Source: JBLHKE01 sp047619485 (GTDB taxonomy: Bacteria > Verrucomicrobiota > Verrucomicrobiia > Verrucomicrobiales > DEV007). Taken from it: DNA of 6,117 nt. Position 1 is the first letter of the stretch. Every line of letters begins with the position of its first letter. The stretch lies in assembly GCA_047619485.1 (NCBI GenBank), contig JBLHKE010000485.1, forward strand, positions 1 to 6,117, written 5' to 3'. Of the stretch, positions 5,435 through 6,117 are shown piece by piece. A program made the translations under genes and the position numbers. The notes below the pieces were generated by a model that had not been told where the DNA came from, made no database searches, and saw nothing but the letters and a program-made list of their open reading frames with translations.

Positions 5435-6117
5435 ATGCCCGACGCAATCGCAGAGATGCCATTAACGCAATCGACCTTCAGCACGCAACCAGACTGGGAT
5501 CACGGCAACGCCCCTGACTGGTTTGCCAAGGCGCAGACCGACGCGTGGACCCAGTTCACGGAAACCCCGATGCCCAAGCGCACTGACGAGGAATGGCGAT
5601 TCGCCAACCTCAAGCAGCTCGTGTTCGACGACTACATCATCGCGCCAACGGTCGATGAGACCGTCGCCGCCGACCTGATCACGCGCACTTCGACGCTCAA
5701 GAACAACAGCGGTAGACTCGTCTTCGCCAATGACCGGCTCATCGCGGATCCTCTACTAGACGAAGAACTCGCGGCCAAGGGAGTGATCTGTAAACCGCTC
5801 GCACAGGCGATCGAAGAGAACAGCGATCTCGTTGAGAAGCACTTCATGAACCGCGACGCCCGGCTCGGCTCGGCGAAGTTCGTCGCCCTGCACGTCGCCC
5901 GCGCCAGGGCTGGTGTCTTCATCTACGTGCCGAAGGGCGTCGTCGTCGAACACCCGATCGAGGTCTACCACTGGCTCAGTGGTGACAACACCAGCGCCTT
6001 CCCACACACCCTCATCGTCACCGAAGACAATGCCAGCGTCACCGTCGTCGACTACTTCGCCTCAGAGGGCGAGCAACCAGGCTTCGCCTGCAGCGTTGCC
6101 GATCTCGTCGCTGGTCC
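5435..6117 (+). CDS. sufD: SufD, Fe-S cluster assembly protein (3' end outside window)
   Basis: The first 227 codons of SufD, the SufB paralogue that forms the SufB-SufD heterodimer and completes the SufBC2D scaffold; it is associated with iron acquisition for the cluster. The N-terminal helical region has the hallmark PMPKRTDEEWRFANL (45-59). The start of the beta-helix domain follows with AGVFIYVPKGVVVEHPIEV (159-177) and HTLIVTEDNASVTVVDYF (191-208). The frame stays open to the window edge with no stop. The conserved C-terminal part, including the histidine equivalent to E. coli SufD H360, is not visible. The ATG at 5435 follows the sufB stop by 15 bp (AGAAAATTCAAGCCA), again without a real Shine-Dalgarno sequence. 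A later in-frame ATG at 5456 is possible but less likely given the spacing. A cysteine desulfurase gene (sufS) would be expected further right. Confidence 0.95.
   Translation, partial: MPDAIAEMPLTQSTFSTQPDWDHGNAPDWFAKAQTDAWTQFTETPMPKRTDEEWRFANLKQLVFDDYIIAPTVDETVAADLITRTSTLKNNSGRLVFANDRLIADPLLDEELAAKGVICKPLAQAIEENSDLVEKHFMNRDARLGSAKFVALHVARARAGVFIYVPKGVVVEHPIEVYHWLSGDNTSAFPHTLIVTEDNASVTVVDYFASEGEQPGFACSVADLVAG

Overview
The window carries the front part of a SUF iron-sulfur cluster assembly operon on the + strand: a Fur-family regulator, sufC, sufB and the first 227 codons of sufD, which runs off the right edge. A 23S rRNA methyltransferase of the RlmI type lies on the opposite strand. Further left, at the window edge, is a decayed gene fragment also on the minus strand. 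Codon use in the intact genes is moderately GC-rich. The start codons lack Shine-Dalgarno sequences, and the spacers are pyrimidine-rich. Protein style and gene order (fur, sufC, sufB, sufD) suggest Verrucomicrobiota, probably an Opitutia-type bacterium. That placement comes from remembered family resemblance, not from a search.

Layout: 1-458 (minus) is a broken gene in three reading frames. 491-1675 (minus) is the intact methyltransferase. 1676-2598 is a long gap between divergent genes with no convincing protein gene. It holds two neighbouring palindromic elements: a REPIN-like pair of inverted GTAG-headed hairpins (1942-2096), and a MITE-like long imperfect palindrome with 11-bp terminal inverted repeats and a short flanking direct repeat (2118-2284). 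2537-2551 is a weak dyad overlapping a possible -10 box just ahead of the regulator. 2599 to the right end is the suf operon.

How the genes work together: SufC is the ABC-type ATPase that binds SufB and SufD. The SufBCD complex is the scaffold on which Fe-S clusters are built, using sulfur from a cysteine desulfurase that would be expected downstream, outside the window. The Fur-family protein, 28 bp upstream of sufC, is the obvious candidate regulator of the operon. Its predicted sensing site is unusual because a Cys-Pro replaces the usual acidic ligand. Between sufC and sufB a 150-bp spacer contains nested inverted repeats that could fold in the mRNA and adjust SufC output against SufB/SufD output, or could be a small repeat insertion.

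I found no CRISPR array, no tRNA or rRNA, and no undescribed multi-gene system. The most interesting items are the two small palindromic elements, the sufC-sufB spacer structure, the variant Fur sensor site, and the decayed minus-strand gene.
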